Source of the DNA: Thermomicrobiales bacterium
GTDB taxonomy: Bacteria > Chloroflexota > Chloroflexia > Thermomicrobiales > UBA6265
Length of the DNA: 64,000 bases
Direction of reading: 5' to 3'
Assembly (NCBI GenBank): GCA_030447415.1
Contig: JAUJOZ010000008.1
Coordinates: forward strand, 86,695 to 150,694
The position numbers and the translations under genes are program-made. Below are positions 28,333 to 37,840 of this stretch, in pieces. Within the stretch, counting starts at the first letter, position 1. The number at the start of each line of letters is the position of its first letter. The notes under the pieces are model-generated. The model was not told the origin of the DNA. It did no database searches and was given only the letters and a program-made list of their open reading frames with translations.

Positions 28333-30400
28333 ATGCCTACCTCGACCTCGATTCAGGAACTGACCACACGACTCGGTCACGAGCTACAGGGGGCGTACGG
28401 ACCGGACACCACAGCCCAGCCGGCAGGTACGCAGCCGTTGCGCGACGCCTTTACCGGTTACGCTCGGGATGCGGCGCGGGCGGGCGTGTCCCTGGAGGAC
28501 GCCATGGCGGCCGGCGTCGACGCCCTGCAGGGGTTGTTCGAGCGGGTCGGCGGCCATGCGTCCGACCCGGCGACGATGCTCGCCGCCGGGATTGCCCTCG
28601 CCGCGATCGCCCGCGCCTACCACAGCGACGGGTGCGAGGACGGAGCCGCCGCCCCAGAGCCGGCCCTGCCGTCTCAGGTGGCGCGGTTGTCCGCGCTCCA
28701 CCGAATCAACCAGGCGGCAACGGCGAACTTGAAGCTGTCGGAGATGCTCGAGACGACGGTGCGGGTGGTTGCCGAGGCGACCGGCAGCGATGCCTGTGCC
28801 GTCTTTCTCCACGACGCGCCCACCGGTTCGCTCGCCCTTCGTGCCGCCGTCGGTCTCAATCCCGCCTCCGTCGGCGCGGTCACGCTCCGGCCGGGCTACG
28901 GTATCACCGGGCGGGCCGCTGCGGAGGGTCGGACGATTGCGGCGCCGGACGCCCACGCTCATCCCGCCTTCATGCCCCTCGCGTCTATCGGCGAGGACGT
29001 CTACGCATCCCAGGTGTCGGTGCCGATGCTGCTGCGCGGTGGCGGTGATGACGTGAGGCCTGGTGTTGCCAACGACGGGGACCGTTTGGTGGGTGTTCTG
29101 AATATCTTGACCGTGGATCGCCGCGAGTTTGACGACGAGGAGATCACCTTTCTCCGCACCGTCGCTGGCGAGTTGGCGATCAGCATCGAGAACGCTCGCC
29201 TCTACAGCCGGACAGATGCCCGTTTGCGCCGCAAGGTGGCCGAGTTGGGCACCCTCCAGCGCGTCTCTCGATGCCCGTTTGCGCCGCAAGGTGGCCGAGT
29301 TGGGCACCCTCCAGCGCGTCTCTCACACCATTGCCTCCACGCTGGACCTGCCCCGCGTGTTGCGCCTGATCGCCGAGCAGGCGGTTGAATTGATGGACGC
29401 CGAGGCAGCGGCCATCTTCCGTGTCCCTCATCGCTCGGGTGGCAGCAGCCGTGAGGTCGCACCAACCGTCGAGTACCGGGTCGGGCACGCGGGCAACTTC
29501 GTCGACGAATCGGATCGTGACCACCTGATCTGGCAGGTGGTTCGATCTGGCGCGCCGCAGGCGATCGACAACGCGTACGCGGACGGGTCCAACCGCCTGT
29601 TTTGCCTCCCCCTCCGCTCGGCCCGCGAAACGCTGGGCGCCCTTTGCCTCCGACTCAGGGCAGGTACCGAGCTAACGGAGGACGAGTTAGGGCTGCTTCA
29701 GGCCTTCTCCGACGCTGCCACCCTCGCGATCGAAAACGCGCAGCTCTACCAGGACGCGCGCCACGGGCTCGAGACCGTCTCCGCGCTCCTTCAGGAGATG
29801 CACCACCGCGTGCGGAATAATCTACAGACGGTGGCCGCGCTGCTGTCCATCCACCTCCGCCAGGAGGAGGACGCGCCCTGGGCCGTTCACCTGCGAGAGG
29901 CCGTCAGCCGCGTGCAGGCCATTGCCGCCGTGCATGACCTTCTCAGCGACGAGAGCCGCCTGGGAGGAACCACCGTCGACGTCATCGCCCGGCACGTCGC
30001 GGACGAGGCGCACGGCACGCTGATCCCGCCCGGCCTCCGGGTCGAGTTCGACATCGCACCGAGTGACATCGAGGTTCCCTCGCGTCAGGCGACGGTCCTC
30101 GCCCTGCTCATCAATGAGTTGGTGTCCAACGCGGTCAGCCACGGGTTTGAGGGCCGAGATCGCGGGCGGATCACGGTCCGCACGGAGCGCGTCAACGGAC
30201 TTGCCAACGTGGAGGTAGCGAACGACGGCGCCGGCGTCCCCGAAGGCTTCGATCCAGCAGAGAGCCAGGGACTCGGCATGCGCATCGTCCAGCGCCTTGT
30301 GACATCCGACCTGCGAGGTCGCTTCGACATTCGCTCTGGTGATACGGGCACGGTTGCGACCCTGACCTTCCCGGTCGGCGACGGGGAGGGCGGGGGCTAG
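28333..30400 (+). pseudogene. GAF-GAF sensor histidine kinase (HisKA_2 type), split by a 55-bp tandem duplication
   Basis: The 5' frame (ATG 28333) gives a helical N-terminus (about 1-115), then a GAF domain ending ELAISIENARLYSRTDARLRR. The next frame continues with a second GAF (HTIASTLDLPRVLRLIAEQA ... FSDAATLAIENAQLY). It then has the HisKA_2 phospho-acceptor EMHHRVRNNLQTVAALLS and a HATPase with INELVSNAVSHG, NDGAGVP and GLGMRIVQRLV. Removing one exact 55-bp repeat (29215-29269 against 29270-29324) restores one 670-residue protein. As read, the first frame ends at 29388 without kinase. Family relatives are the PdtaS-like kinases. It may be a true mutant, a reversible switch or an assembly error. 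Confidence 0.82.
29215..29324 (+). repeat. exact 2 x 55-bp tandem duplication inside the sensor kinase gene
   Basis: Copies 29215-29269 and 29270-29324 are identical and directly adjacent. Fifty-five is 18 codons plus one base, so the duplication shifts the frame. It lies between the two GAF domains, in the helix-like linker ARLRRKVAELGTLQRVS. Confidence 0.92.
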
Positions 30401-30518
30401 GAGAGTTCCCCTGGGCCTTGCCTCTCAACCAAGCGGACTGCCGGGTAAAGACTGACCACAGGCTCTAATTACAAGACCGGGGCGGATTTCGCCGCGTGGC
30501 ATCTTGCGCTTCCTCCAA

Positions 30519-31913
30519 CTAACTCGGTTCCGGCGACAGTCGCCGCTCGCCCTCAGGCGTCCACCCCTGCCGGCGCGTCGCGCGTTCCCCACCGTAGGCC
30601 TCGTCCAGCACCTCGACGATATGGCGAACTTGCGCCGTGCCCCCATTGCGCCCCAGCGACGCACGTAGCTGCATGGCGCAGCCGGGGTTGGCGGTGACCA
30701 CCGTGGTTGCCGGTGTTTCCATCACGTGGCGCGCCTTTCGATCGCCGAGTTGCTCGGCCATCTCGCGCCGGATCAGGTTGTAGATGCCGGCACTGCCGCA
30801 GCACAGCGCCGACTCGCGCATCTCGAACAGCTTCAGTCCCGGGATCGCCTTGAGCAGTGCGCGCGGCTGCGACGTGATCCGCTGCGCATGAGCGAGGTGG
30901 CAAGGCTCCTGGTAGGTCACCGTCGCGTTGACTTCATGGCTTGGTGGCCGTAGGCCAAGATCACCAAGGTACTCGGTCACGTCGCGCACCCGTGCGCTGA
31001 AGCGAGCGGCACGATCCGCATACGCTAGATCGTCTTTGAGCAGGAAGCCATACTCCTTGAGCGCGGCGCCGCACCCGGCGGCCGTGACGACTACCGGGTC
31101 GTGGCCCGACGGCTCGAAGGCGTCGACGTTCCGCCGCGCCAAGGTCCGCGCCTCCTCCATCATCCCAGCGTGGACGTGCAGCGCGCCGCAGCACCGCTGC
31201 CCGACCGGCACGTCCACCGCCGTCCCATTGTGACCCATCGCCCGGGCGGCGGCGCGGTTGGTGTCGGCGAAGACGGTTCCCATCACGCAGCCGTTGAAGA
31301 GCCGCGCCGTTCGCTCGGCGCGCTTCGGCAACCACCGCTCCCTGCCGGGTACCAGCGATCGTTTCGAGACGGGCGGCATCATCGCTTCGAGTTCCGCGGT
31401 GCCGGTCAGCTTGAGGAGGCCGCTGCGGCGAACCAGCGCCGCCAGCCCGCTTCGCTGGTAGAACCGAAGTCCAGCGACGAGCGTTCGGAGCCGTTTTGGC
31501 TCCCCGAACAGCCAACCCATCGCCACGCCGCGCAGTAGGCGTTCCCGGCCCGGGCGGGGTCGGTGCTGCTCAAGCTGCGCCCGCGATGCTTCCACGAGCG
31601 GCCCGTAGTGGACCCCCGAGGGGCAGACCGCCTCGCAGGCGCGGCAGTTGAGGCACTGATACATCTGCTCATCGAAGATCGGGTCGAGGAGCTCCAGGCG
31701 ACCATCGGCAACCGCGCGCATCAACCAGAGCCGTCCCCGCGGGGATGACGCTTCCTGCCCCGTCAGGCGGTACGTGGGGCAGGAGGGGAGGCACATCCCG
31801 CAGTGGACGCAGGTGCGCAACAGGTCGTCGTCAGGCACATCGCGTCCCGCGTAGCCGACGATCCGTCCCGTGTCGAGGTCGAGGTTGTAGTCTCGGTGTT
31901 CGACCACCACCAT
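30519..31913 (-). CDS. glcF: glycolate oxidase iron-sulfur subunit
   Basis: A 464-residue subunit that passes electrons from the flavin subunits. Two 4Fe-4S motifs are near the N-terminus (CVHCGMCLPSCPTY and CLNCRACEAVCPSGV), and two CCG-type domains follow (for example VGQRCCGALHVHAG and SALCCGSAGIYN). Together with GlcD and GlcE it oxidises glycolate (or D-lactate) to glyoxylate. It is the third gene of the minus-strand glcD-glcE-glcF operon, 141 bp after glcE. Confidence 0.92.
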   Translation of the reverse strand: MVVVEHRDYNLDLDTGRIVGYAGRDVPDDDLLRTCVHCGMCLPSCPTYRLTGQEASSPRGRLWLMRAVADGRLELLDPIFDEQMYQCLNCRACEAVCPSGVHYGPLVEASRAQLEQHRPRPGRERLLRGVAMGWLFGEPKRLRTLVAGLRFYQRSGLAALVRRSGLLKLTGTAELEAMMPPVSKRSLVPGRERWLPKRAERTARLFNGCVMGTVFADTNRAAARAMGHNGTAVDVPVGQRCCGALHVHAGMMEEARTLARRNVDAFEPSGHDPVVVTAAGCGAALKEYGFLLKDDLAYADRAARFSARVRDVTEYLGDLGLRPPSHEVNATVTYQEPCHLAHAQRITSQPRALLKAIPGLKLFEMRESALCCGSAGIYNLIRREMAEQLGDRKARHVMETPATTVVTANPGCAMQLRASLGRNGGTAQVRHIVEVLDEAYGGERATRRQGWTPEGERRLSPEPS

Positions 31914-32054
31914 TGGCTTGTTGCCTTTCTAACGTGCTCCGTGAACCCGTAGGCTGATGGGCCGCGGGAAGGAGTTGTGGTGACATCCCGTGCGCCCGAG
32001 CGTTCACAGCTTTTTGATGACGCTGTTTGCGCCGCCGTTCCGCGCCTGCGACCC

Positions 32055-33308
32055 CTAGATTCCCCCGGCGAAACGACCCGGATTCAGGACGCTCCACGGG
32101 TCGAATTGCTCCTTGAGCGCGCGCATCACGTCCAGCGCGTCAGGAGGTCGGCCCCAGATATCGAGCCCGTGTTTCCATTCGGTGGGGGACGCAAGGATCG
32201 TCACGTGGTCCGCCACCGCCAGCAACCGGTTCTGAAGACCCTGCAACGCGAAAGCCGAGCCGGTGCCTGGTGGGAAGGTCAGTCGGGCAATCACTGATCC
32301 GGTGCCGACAGACGCGGCAAGGTACGCGAGGCGGAGTCCCAACTCCGTGGTGATGCCGACGATCCCGCGAGCGAGGCCGCCCGTCGCGCGGGGACGGACG
32401 TCGCAGCGCAGGAGGATCGCACCGTCAGTCGATCGCGGGGTCTGGTGGTTGACATAGCTCTCCCACCACCGACTGCTCTCGGCTCCCTTCAGCGTGCCGT
32501 CGGGTTTGCCAAGAAGCGCGTGAAGTTCGGTTTCCAGCGCACGAACCGTAGTTTCACGTCCTTCCAATCGGACGGCCGCGAGCCACGTCTCGTCCAGCCA
32601 CGCCACTTCCAGTGCCGCCGGTTGGAGGCGGCTGGTCCGAACGCGTTGTGCCGCGTCAAGCGCCCGGTCGAGCGAAGGGAAGTGGGTGACGAGGGTGGCG
32701 TCGGCGCGCGGCAGCGGCAGCACCTTGAAGTTGGCGGAGACCACGACGCCAAGCGTGCCGAGCGAACCGAGGTAGAGACGTGGCAGGTCGAAGCCGGTGA
32801 CGTTCTTGACCACCATGCCGCCGGCTTTGGTCACGCTGCCACTAGGATGCGCGACCGCGATGCCGATGAGGAGGTCTCGCAGAGTTCCGCTGCTGAGACG
32901 CTTCGGTCCCGCGAGACCCGTCGCGATCAAGCCGCCGATCGTCGCTCCATCGGCTCCGGGCGGATCGATGGGCAGCGTTTGTCCCTTTGCCGCGAGCACC
33001 GTCTGGACGTCGGCCAGTCGCGCGCCGGCGCCAACGGACACCACGAGATCGGTCGGTTCGTACGCGAGGATGCCGTCCAGGCGAGTCGTCGACAGGCCGA
33101 CATCCAGCCGCTGCGGCGGATTTCCCAGCGCTAGGGAGGTTCCGCCGCCCACAGGTGCCACGGCCAGCCCCTGACTCGCCGCGTCCGCCAGCGTCTCGGC
33201 GACGTCCCGTGCGGTTCCCGGCGATACCACCACGGTTGGCCGCCGGCCATCGATGGGCAAGATCGCGGCGGGACGGACGGTGGTCGTGGTGGCAACGTCA
33301 GAGCGCAT
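32055..33308 (-). CDS. glcE: glycolate oxidase FAD-binding subunit
   Basis: A 417-residue FAD-binding (PCMH-type) protein. It shows VVVSPGTARDVAETL, VAPVGGGTSLALGNPP, the FAD loop PPGADGATIGGLIATGLAG and GTLRDLLIGIAVAHPSG, and ends FDPWSVLNPGRFAGGI. ATG 33308 overlaps the glcD stop by 11 bases; the longer upstream frame is glcD shadow. The subunit pairs with GlcD and GlcF. Confidence 0.9.
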   Translation of the reverse strand: MRSDVATTTTVRPAAILPIDGRRPTVVVSPGTARDVAETLADAASQGLAVAPVGGGTSLALGNPPQRLDVGLSTTRLDGILAYEPTDLVVSVGAGARLADVQTVLAAKGQTLPIDPPGADGATIGGLIATGLAGPKRLSSGTLRDLLIGIAVAHPSGSVTKAGGMVVKNVTGFDLPRLYLGSLGTLGVVVSANFKVLPLPRADATLVTHFPSLDRALDAAQRVRTSRLQPAALEVAWLDETWLAAVRLEGRETTVRALETELHALLGKPDGTLKGAESSRWWESYVNHQTPRSTDGAILLRCDVRPRATGGLARGIVGITTELGLRLAYLAASVGTGSVIARLTFPPGTGSAFALQGLQNRLLAVADHVTILASPTEWKHGLDIWGRPPDALDVMRALKEQFDPWSVLNPGRFAGGI

Positions 33309-34758
33309 AGATGCCGTGCTTCTGCGCCATGGCCTGGGCCCGTAACGCCCGGACCTCGCCGCACATGTAGCCTTTGGGAAACATTTTCTCGGGGTTGAAG
33401 CAGCCGGCCGGATCAAAGCTGTTCTTGACGCCGGCCATCGCCGCGAGGTCGTCCGCCGTGTAGACGAGGGTCAGGTAGCCGCGTTTCTCGGTGCCGATGC
33501 CGTGCTCGCCGGAGAGGGCGCCGCCGACCTCGACGCAGTAGCGGATGATCTCCTTGCTCGCTTCCAGCACGCGCTCAACGTCCCCAGGTCGCCGCCGGTC
33601 GAAAAGCATCAGCGGGTGAAGGTTGCCGTCGCCGGCATGGAAAACGTTGGCGATCGGGAGTCCAAACTCCCGTGACACCTCGCCGACACGGCGCAACGTC
33701 GTCGGCAGCTTGGTCCGCGGCACGACGGTGTCATGCAGGTAATAGTTCGGCGCCAGCCGACCCATCGCCGCGAGCGCCATCTTGCGTCCCTTCCAGAGCA
33801 AATCGCGCTTGGCCTGCTCACTTGCGCTGCGGACTTCCGTCGCGCCTGCCCCACGGCAGAGCTCGGCGATCTCCTCGCCCGTGACCTCGACGTCCTCCGC
33901 CATGCCGTCGATCTCGATCAGGAGGACGGCGCCAGCGTCCAGTGGATAGCCGGCATGGTAGGCGGGCTCGACCGCCTGGATCGTCAGCGCGTCCATCATC
34001 TCGAGCGCCGCGGGGACGATGCCCGCGGCGATGATGCGCGACGTCGCGTGAGACGCGCTGTCGATGTCGCCAAACGCGGCGAGCAACACGAGCGTCGCCT
34101 CGGGAGCGTGCGTCAGTCGCACCAGCGCCTTGGTCACGATCCCGAGCATTCCCTCCGAGCCGACCATGGCCCCTGTCAGATCGTAGCCGGCAGCGCCGCC
34201 CGCGCGATCACCCAGCCAAACCACCCGCCCATCGGGCAGTACCACTTCCAGCCCCAAGACATGGTTGGTCGTGACCCCGTACTTGAGGCAGTGGGGGCCG
34301 CCGGAGTTCTCGGCGACGTTGCCGCCGATGGTGCAGGCGCGCTGGCTTGACGGGTCCGGGGCAAAGAAGTAGCCATGCGGGAGCGTCGTCTCCGACAGCT
34401 CGAGGTTAATGACTCCCGGTTCGACGAGCGCGGTCCGGTCCTCATGATCGATGTCGAGGATCCGGTTCATCCTCGCCATCGATACGATGATGCCCCCACG
34501 CTGTGCGACCGCGCCACCCGAAAGCCCCGTTCCGGCGCCCCGCGCCACCACAGGCAGCCCAGCCTCCTTGGCGAGACGGACAACCGCGGCGATCTGGTCC
34601 ATCGTCGTCGGCAGCACGACGGCTGCCGGCGCCGCGGTGTCCACCACGCCGTCGACGCTGCCGTCGTATTCGTAGACCAGGATATCGCCCGGCCGGTGAA
34701 GGACGCTCCCGCGGCCAACGATGCGTTCCAGGCGCTCGATCAGGCGTTCGCGGTTCAT
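33298..34758 (-). CDS. glcD: glycolate oxidase subunit GlcD (FAD-linked)
   Basis: A 486-residue flavoprotein that oxidises the 2-hydroxyacid. It has VVARGAGTGLSGGAVAQRGG, DPSSQRACTIGGNVAENSGG and GLEVVLPDGRVVWLG, then the C-terminal FAD-oxidase domain with FHAGDGNLHPL, GALSGEHGIGTEKRGYL and FDPAGCFNPEKMFP. ATG 34758 follows GGAG at a good distance; the frame is open upstream over the divergent promoter and was trimmed. It is first in the operon. Confidence 0.93.
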   Translation of the reverse strand: MNRERLIERLERIVGRGSVLHRPGDILVYEYDGSVDGVVDTAAPAAVVLPTTMDQIAAVVRLAKEAGLPVVARGAGTGLSGGAVAQRGGIIVSMARMNRILDIDHEDRTALVEPGVINLELSETTLPHGYFFAPDPSSQRACTIGGNVAENSGGPHCLKYGVTTNHVLGLEVVLPDGRVVWLGDRAGGAAGYDLTGAMVGSEGMLGIVTKALVRLTHAPEATLVLLAAFGDIDSASHATSRIIAAGIVPAALEMMDALTIQAVEPAYHAGYPLDAGAVLLIEIDGMAEDVEVTGEEIAELCRGAGATEVRSASEQAKRDLLWKGRKMALAAMGRLAPNYYLHDTVVPRTKLPTTLRRVGEVSREFGLPIANVFHAGDGNLHPLMLFDRRRPGDVERVLEASKEIIRYCVEVGGALSGEHGIGTEKRGYLTLVYTADDLAAMAGVKNSFDPAGCFNPEKMFPKGYMCGEVRALRAQAMAQKHGIYAL

Positions 34759-34924
34759 CCCGGGCTCCAGGATCAGGTGGGGAAGCCGGCGCGTGGCACC
34801 GCGCGATCCACTAAGTATCGCACGGGCAGTCCACGCCTCCGACCATGCGATACTAGACGAACGCCCCGCTCGCAGCCTAGCGACCGGACCTCCGGGCCGC
34901 CTGCATGCGCGAGGAAGGATTGGG

Positions 34925-35437
34925 ATGGCGAGTGACGAGGGGCGGCCGACATACTGGATCGTCGTGGGGTCGTTGGACAACTTTCGGCGCAGCGCCGAAC
35001 TCGGCTTTACCGTGCAGGGAGTGAAGTCGCGGCACCGCAAGAAGGCCGAGCGGATGGCCCCGGGCGACAAGATCGTGTACTACGTGACGGGTCTCAAGGC
35101 CTTCGCCGGAATCGCGACTGTCACCTCGCGATCGTTCGAGAGCCAGGAGCGGATTTGGGCCAGTAACGACCCCAAGAAGGCGGCCGAGGACTACCCGTTC
35201 CGCGTCCAGATGGCGCCTGACGTGATTCTGAGCGAGGAGAACTTCGTGCCGGCCGAAGGGGTGGCGAGGCGAATGCATTACGTCGCCAAGTGGCCGGCAG
35301 ACAATTGGACCTTGGCCTTCCAGGGTAACGTCCACGTAATCGGGGATGCCGACTATCGTCTCGTCCGCGAGGCGATCGAAGCTCGGGTTCCCGCTGGTGC
35401 AGTTGGTGGTCAAACTCTTCGACAAGCTGGCGGATGA
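34925..35437 (+). CDS. EVE domain protein
   Basis: A 170-residue single-domain protein of the PUA-like EVE family. It opens YWIVVGSLDNFRRSAELGFT, has APGDKIVYYVTGLKAFAGIATVTS in the core and ends near ADYRLVREAIEARV. EVE domains bind modified bases in DNA or RNA and often accompany restriction or toxin modules, although none is visible here. ATG 34925 has GAAGGA upstream. It is divergent from glcD, and its 3' end overlaps the next frame. Confidence 0.82.
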   Translation: MASDEGRPTYWIVVGSLDNFRRSAELGFTVQGVKSRHRKKAERMAPGDKIVYYVTGLKAFAGIATVTSRSFESQERIWASNDPKKAAEDYPFRVQMAPDVILSEENFVPAEGVARRMHYVAKWPADNWTLAFQGNVHVIGDADYRLVREAIEARVPAGAVGGQTLRQAGG

Positions 35438-35783
35438 CGCGGTCGAGGCACCCGCCACCTACCGGGTCCACCTCTGCTTCGGCCCGAACTGCAGGCCGCG
35501 AGGCAGTCGTTCGTTGCTCCCGGTTCTCGAGGCGGCGGTCGCGCGCGCCGGTCTGTGCGACCGGGTCGATATCACCGCTGTCTCCTGTCGTGCCCGCTGC
35601 GACTACGGCCCGTCGATGAACGTCTACCCCGGACCGGTCTTCTACAACCATCTCACCCCGGAGGCGATCGAGGAAATCGTGCGCGAGCACCTCGCAGGTG
35701 GTCGCCCGGTTGTCCGTTGGTTCTTCCGCCCGGAACCCAGCAAGCCAGCCGGCCGCAAGCGCGGATCAAGCGCCCGGTGGTAG
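35346..35783 (+). CDS. thioredoxin-like [2Fe-2S] ferredoxin-family protein
   Basis: The conserved part (from about residue 40) reads VHLCFGPNCRPRGS, then VDITAVSCRARCDYGPSMNVY and ends with HLTPEAIEEIVREHLAGG. The spacing of Cys residues (CFGPNC ... CRARC) and the following GP-x-VYP match the thioredoxin-like [2Fe-2S] ferredoxin family. Role and partner are unknown. The start is uncertain: ATG 35346 overlaps the EVE gene by 92 bases, and a GTG at 35397 would shorten the overlap. The C-terminal 25 residues are basic and Pro-rich. Confidence 0.72.
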   Translation: MPTIVSSARRSKLGFPLVQLVVKLFDKLADDAVEAPATYRVHLCFGPNCRPRGSRSLLPVLEAAVARAGLCDRVDITAVSCRARCDYGPSMNVYPGPVFYNHLTPEAIEEIVREHLAGGRPVVRWFFRPEPSKPAGRKRGSSARW

Positions 35784-36050
35784 GCCGCGGCCGTCGAGCT
35801 ACCGGAAACTCGGTGTCGGCGGATGAACATCTCAGACCGACTGATGACTCCTTGCCCGTGTCAGCCGTGACGACTGGGAGCGTACTCATCCGGAGATGCG
35901 GCAGTGACTGATTCACCGCTCCCGGGAGCGGGCGCACGGGATGCTCCATTGCTGGGCCGCGGTGCGAAACGCGGACGGCGCGCTGCTCGGCGTCGTCGCG
36001 ATCGCTAGCGCGTCAGCAGGTTCGTTCCGCGAAGCTCGACGCACAACAGA

Positions 36051-36078
36051 GGGGCCGACCGGTTCACCGGTCGGCCCC
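36051..36078 (-). terminator. hairpin terminator downstream of ssrA
   Basis: A perfect 12-bp inverted repeat (GGGGCCGACCGG against CCGGTCGGCCCC) with a 4-base loop lies nine bases after the CCA end of ssrA. No strong U run follows, so termination may be weak or factor-assisted. Confidence 0.7.
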
Positions 36079-36086
36079 TCCGCGGT

Positions 36087-36446
36087 TGGTGGAGATGGGG
36101 GAGTCGAACCCCCGTCCAGAATCTTCGGCCGGGTATCTCCTACACGCTTAGTCGGCGTTTGCGTGCCGCCGCGGACCCCGCCGACCGGGTTCCGCGACGG
36201 TGAGCCGGACTGTCTTAGGCGGTCGCGCTCCGGCGAACTAGACCGCCGCACCCTTCCCTTGGTGACGCCCGTACCCGGTCCCGGAAGGGGAAGGTCCGGA
36301 CGGACGCGCTACCTAGAGGTCAGTGACTTAGGCAGCGAGAAGCTGGGTGTTATCCGCAGCTATTGGTTTGCCCGTTTTTACGAGGAACCCGGGCGCCTCG
36401 GCGTGCAATCCTCGTCCCTACAACCCTGTCGAAACCAAACATCCCC
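36087..36446 (-). ncRNA. ssrA: transfer-messenger RNA (tmRNA)
   Basis: The 5' end GGGGATGTTTGGTTTCGACA is the classic tmRNA start, and the 3' end has a T-arm (GGTTCGACTCC) and ACCA. The two ends pair as a 7-bp acceptor stem. Inside, a reading frame at 36372-36328 gives a tag ending in ADNTQLLAA and a TAA stop (GKPIAADNTQLLAA if the resume codon is GGC, which is uncertain). tmRNA with SmpB frees stalled ribosomes and tags their products for proteolysis. Length (360 nt) is normal. Confidence 0.95.
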
Positions 36447-36461
36447 ATGAACCGCACAAGA

Positions 36462-37409
36462 TTATAGCACGCCTCGGCCGGTGGCACGCCCCAGCGCGAT
36501 TGCGTAGTTGACCGCCCGACGTCGAGCACCTGTTGATGCTTGGCGTGGGTGTCGCCCGGGATAGCACGCGCCTGTCAGTCTGGTGATCCAGCCCGCAGGA
36601 GCGGGCTCGACCACCTCGGTGAGGAAGGCCAGGATCCCGCCGATTGTCGCGTCGGGGCGCTCCACCCAGGGCCAGTGACCGACTCCGGGAGCGCGACGAA
36701 GCGCGCGCCAGAGACGCCGGCGGCCAGTGCTTGGCCCCGCTCAAGCGGAACGGCGACATCGGCATCCCCATGGATCACCAGCGTCGGCGTACGGACCTCG
36801 GCGAGCCGGCTCGACATCCGGTCGTCTCCCGCCGCCGCTTCCTGGCGCATAGCCCCCGCCCAGGTGGTCCGGTTTCCCCGCTCTAGGTCGACGATAGCCG
36901 CCTCGTCCCCCTCGTTCATCCGCGCTCGGTAGTCCGGACCGAGGATGTCGGGCAGCAAGAGGCGCAAGCGCTCGACAGGATCATCGATCCACGACTCGGC
37001 GGGAGGCGGCAGCGGCTCACTGGCCCGGTGCCCCGGCTCCCCGCCCACGCTAGGGCTGACCAGGACGAGGCGATCGACCTGAGCTGGATGGTCGAGGGCC
37101 AGGTGCAGGGCGATAGCCCCCCACCGAGGGGGCGAGGACATGCGCCCGGTCGATGCCGAGCGCGGCGAGGAGCGCGGCCGCATCCCCGGCCATGTCCCCA
37201 AGTCCGTAGTACGCGGTCTCCGGCTCGCTCTCGCCGGCGTCGCGGTTGACCATGGCCACGACCCGAAAGCGGGGGGCGAGGGCCTCGGCCAGCCAGATGA
37301 GGCTGCCCGGCCGGTATCCCCCGTGCCCCGGGATCAGAAGGACGGGCGGGCCAGTCCCGGACTCGCCGTAGTAGATGCGCCGACCAGTCGCGGTGCGGAT
37401 GTGGCTCAT
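36462..37409 (-). pseudogene. alpha/beta hydrolase broken by two frameshifts
   Basis: From ATG 37409 the first frame reads TGRRIYYGESGTGPPVLLIP, then WLAEALAPRFRVVAMVNRDAG and HVLAPSVGG (nucleophile region). At the C6 run 37117-37122 the frame must drop one base to continue as AIALHLALDHPAQVDRLVLV. The next frame includes TPTLVIHGDADVAVPLERG (Asp region). At about 36675 a base must be regained to give GHWPWVERPDATIGGILAFL, the catalytic His. An insertion and a compensating deletion fit either decay or two base-calling errors. Family: esterases or C-C hydrolases. Confidence 0.7.
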
Positions 37410-37523
37410 GCCGGACGTCGCCTCCCGCAACGTTGGTCGCCCTGTTTGCCTTGGGAGCGTCTCTCAACCCATGGCGGCCACAGTGGCGTCGCACACCTCC
37501 GAACCGGTGAAGCGTCTCTGCAC

Positions 37524-37541
37524 TTTGCGGACACGCCCTAA
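37524..37541 (+). repeat. short repeat TTTGCGGACACGCCCTAA, copy 1
   Basis: This exact 18-mer recurs once at 43276-43293. The GACACGCCC core resembles the end of an insertion sequence. No element can be reconstructed here. Confidence 0.6.
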
Positions 37542-37574
37542 CCGACCGGAAACCCCCGCGGAGGTGATCACGTC

Positions 37575-37811
37575 ATGGCGATGCTCGTGGCGTGCCCGCC
37601 GTGTGGCCGCGCGTCCGAATCCCGGCCGATCCCGCGCCGCGACCTTGCGACGGGTGCGGGCGGCCCTTGCGTGCCGGCGCCCGCCGTCTCTGCGCCCGCT
37701 GCCGGGGGGTATTGGCATGGTCAGGATGGGGAGCGCCGGTGCCGCAATCGCCGGTTTTTGGGGCATCGTGGCGGCATCCCGGTGGAAGGGTCGATCGTGC
37801 CGAGCGGCTAG
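37575..37811 (+). CDS. possible small Cys-rich (zinc-ribbon-like) ORF, doubtful
   Basis: ATG 37575 is preceded by GGAGGTGATC, an unusually complete match to the anti-Shine-Dalgarno sequence, eight bases upstream or less. The frame begins MAMLVACPPCGRASES and has 78 codons. In the overlapping frame at 37592-37837 the sequence PCDGCGRPLRAGARRLCARC looks like a second Cys4 ribbon half. A frameshift between the two could unite CPPC and CDGC/CARC motifs into one small zinc protein. Neither frame alone is convincing, and the region may be a degenerate remnant. Confidence 0.3.
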   Translation: MAMLVACPPCGRASESRPIPRRDLATGAGGPCVPAPAVSAPAAGGYWHGQDGERRCRNRRFLGHRGGIPVEGSIVPSG

Positions 37812-37840
37812 CCTGCGGGGGTGCCGGTGTTTTTTGAGAT

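Noticed and set aside
35913..36450. Protein-coding ORFs on both strands over the tmRNA region
   Set aside because: The sequence is fully explained by tmRNA and its terminator.
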